Shown: in pieces, positions 5,870 to 7,031 of the stretch
Layout of the letters: each line of letters opens with the position of its first letter
Position numbering within the stretch: the first letter of the stretch is position 1
Assembly: GCA_023954595.1 (NCBI GenBank)
Contig: JAGSHJ010000157.1
Coordinates: 1-7,031 of the forward strand
Reading direction: 5' to 3'
Length of the DNA: 7,031 nt
Source: Bacteriovoracaceae bacterium
GTDB lineage: Bacteria; Bdellovibrionota; Bacteriovoracia; Bacteriovoracales; Bacteriovoracaceae
Position numbers and translations under genes: made by a program
Notes under the pieces: model-generated
Seen by the model: only the letters and a program-made list of their open reading frames with translations
What the model was told of the DNA's origin: nothing
Databases searched by the model: none

Positions 5870-7031
5870 CTAAAGAGACAAGAAAAGTCGAAGACGTAAT
5901 TTTTTGTTTTTGTTTTTGGCCTGTGTCCAATATTTAAGCAGCTTACAGGCCGCGACAAGTTTCCGAGTACCACCATCAGGTAAAGCAAAAAGATCCGGCC
6001 ATAGCTCATGAGACTTTGAAAACTCGACGTTAAACGTTTGTTTTTCAATTTGAACCCAAGCAGGCCAGATGGTTTCATTTTTTTTCTCTTTTAATAAATC
6101 TCTAAATTCCTTGAGCCCATAAACTCCAGTAACCTGATCTAATTGGTTATTAAATACAGGCTTCGATTTACACACTAATAGATGGTTAAAGGATAGATAA
6201 ACCAAGAGACCACCAGATAAAGTGAATGGTCCTTTTTTGTGATTTCTCAAGGCCTGGACGATTTTATCAATTTGATGAGAAACAGATCCTCTGGAGTTTG
6301 GATTTAAAATTTTAATAGCTTCCAGTATTTTGGACTCAAGCCCAGATGTGTTTAACTCTCCGCTAAAAGATACAATCTCCACACTATCTTGATTAATGAT
6401 CAACTCAAATTCGTCCCTAATATTTAAGGACTGGTGTACTCCAAGAACTCTAGCAAGCTCATTTTGTCTTCTAACATAGTGCTTGAGCATGGCTGGATAT
6501 CGAGCTGATAACTTTGGGGCTACCTCGTTTCGGATAAAGTTTCTCTCGTACTTACTGTCTTTATTAGTTGGATCTTCAATGAAGGCAATTGAATAGGCCT
6601 TTGCATAGTTCTCTATTTGTTTGCGCGTAACACTCATGAAAGGTCTTATGAATTTTCCGTTGCGGACTGGAACCCCAAGCTGTCCTTTTAAAGATGAGCT
6701 TCTTAGAGACTGCATCATAGACCATTCAAAAGAGTCATCAATATGATGTCCTAGAACCAAAACCTCATTCTGCTTGAGATGCTTTTTAAACACCTCGTAT
6801 CTGGCCAACCTGGCATTTTGTTCAAAGTTTCGATCCACATCAAGCCCATCTAAGGTTTCCACAATTAGGTCTATCCCTAAATGGGAACAAAAATCGCGGA
6901 CAGACTTTTCATCCAAGGCCTGTGTACTGCGAGTTCCGTGGTTGATATGAATTGCACGCACGCCAAAGGAATATCCGAAACTTTTATTATAATTTAAACA
7001 AAGTAGGGCCGCCATTGAATCGCCTCCACCG
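5870..7031 (-). CDS. tilS: tRNA(Ile)-lysidine synthase, N-terminus cut by the window edge
   Basis: TilS attaches lysine to C34 of the CAU-anticodon tRNA-Ile2 using ATP, changing its charging and decoding from Met/AUG to Ile/AUA. The visible 386 residues start inside the PP-loop (GGGDSM, from SGGxDS) at 7030, so about 20-30 residues lie outside. Numbering from the Met at 7015, later hallmarks are HINHGTR (23-29), ARLARYEVF (68-76), GHHIDD (89-94), FIRPFMSVTRKQIENYA (122-138 region), EDPTN and RNFIRNEV. These give a confident family call. Two signatures deviate: HHxDDQxET reads HHIDDSFEW and RGSGLxG reads RSSSLKG. The C-terminal part is weakly conserved and ends in a very basic Lys/Arg/Leu stretch; I cannot recognise a normal TilS_C domain. 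AUA codons occur in the neighbouring genes (for example near the folP end), so the activity is needed. The Met at 7015 is not the true start. Confidence 0.9.
   Translation of the reverse strand, partial: GGGDSMAALLCLNYNKSFGYSFGVRAIHINHGTRSTQALDEKSVRDFCSHLGIDLIVETLDGLDVDRNFEQNARLARYEVFKKHLKQNEVLVLGHHIDDSFEWSMMQSLRSSSLKGQLGVPVRNGKFIRPFMSVTRKQIENYAKAYSIAFIEDPTNKDSKYERNFIRNEVAPKLSARYPAMLKHYVRRQNELARVLGVHQSLNIRDEFELIINQDSVEIVSFSGELNTSGLESKILEAIKILNPNSRGSVSHQIDKIVQALRNHKKGPFTLSGGLLVYLSFNHLLVCKSKPVFNNQLDQVTGVYGLKEFRDLLKEKKNETIWPAWVQIEKQTFNVEFSKSHELWPDLFALPDGGTRKLVAACKLLKYWTQAKNKNKKLRLRLFLSL

Noticed and set aside
5809..6078. Open frame of 89 codons overlapping the end of tilS on the same strand
   Set aside because: It is a shifted frame inside tilS, with no ribosome binding site or recognisable motif, and Cys/Phe-rich content typical of a shadow frame.

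Overview
The window carries six protein-coding genes, all on the minus strand, closely packed and roughly 40% G+C by eye. In transcription order (right to left) they are: tilS (5' end cut by the window edge), ftsH, folP, a small VOC/glyoxalase-fold protein, a secreted trypsin/V8-like (S1) serine protease and a secreted subtilisin-like (S8) serine protease. The block ends in a strong rho-independent terminator at 151-191. I see no RNA genes, insertion sequences, CRISPR arrays or integration sites.

The organism is a Gram-negative-type bacterium. FtsH is standard, folP directly follows ftsH as in many proteobacteria, and tilS next to ftsH is a common bacterial arrangement. Moderate A+T content, divergent TilS and FolP, and two adjacent exported serine proteases together suggest the Bdellovibrio-and-like predators (Bacteriovorax/Halobacteriovorax group). 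That placement is inference; nothing in the window proves it.

Region by region: 5870-7031 is tilS (tRNA-Ile2 lysidine synthase). 5795-5869 is an intergenic stretch with a plausible promoter and a clear Shine-Dalgarno site for ftsH. 3860-5794 is ftsH, whose TAA stop abuts the folP ATG. 3002-3859 is folP. 2582-2971 is the VOC protein, in the same reading frame as folP and separated from it by one TGA and ten codons. 2504-2581 is a short A+T-rich leader. 1652-2503 is the S1 protease. 1581-1651 is a leader with overlapping inverted repeats. 219-1580 is the S8 protease. 1-150, beyond the terminator, holds no convincing gene.

The right half is housekeeping: decoding of AUA codons, inner-membrane protein quality control and folate synthesis. 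The left half is an exported proteolysis pair. I found no clear new multi-gene system. The points most worth a second look are the S8 protease with no visible propeptide but two large internal insertions, the mutually exclusive hairpins in its leader, the altered signature motifs in TilS and FolP, and a strong excess of the tetranucleotide GGCC across the window.
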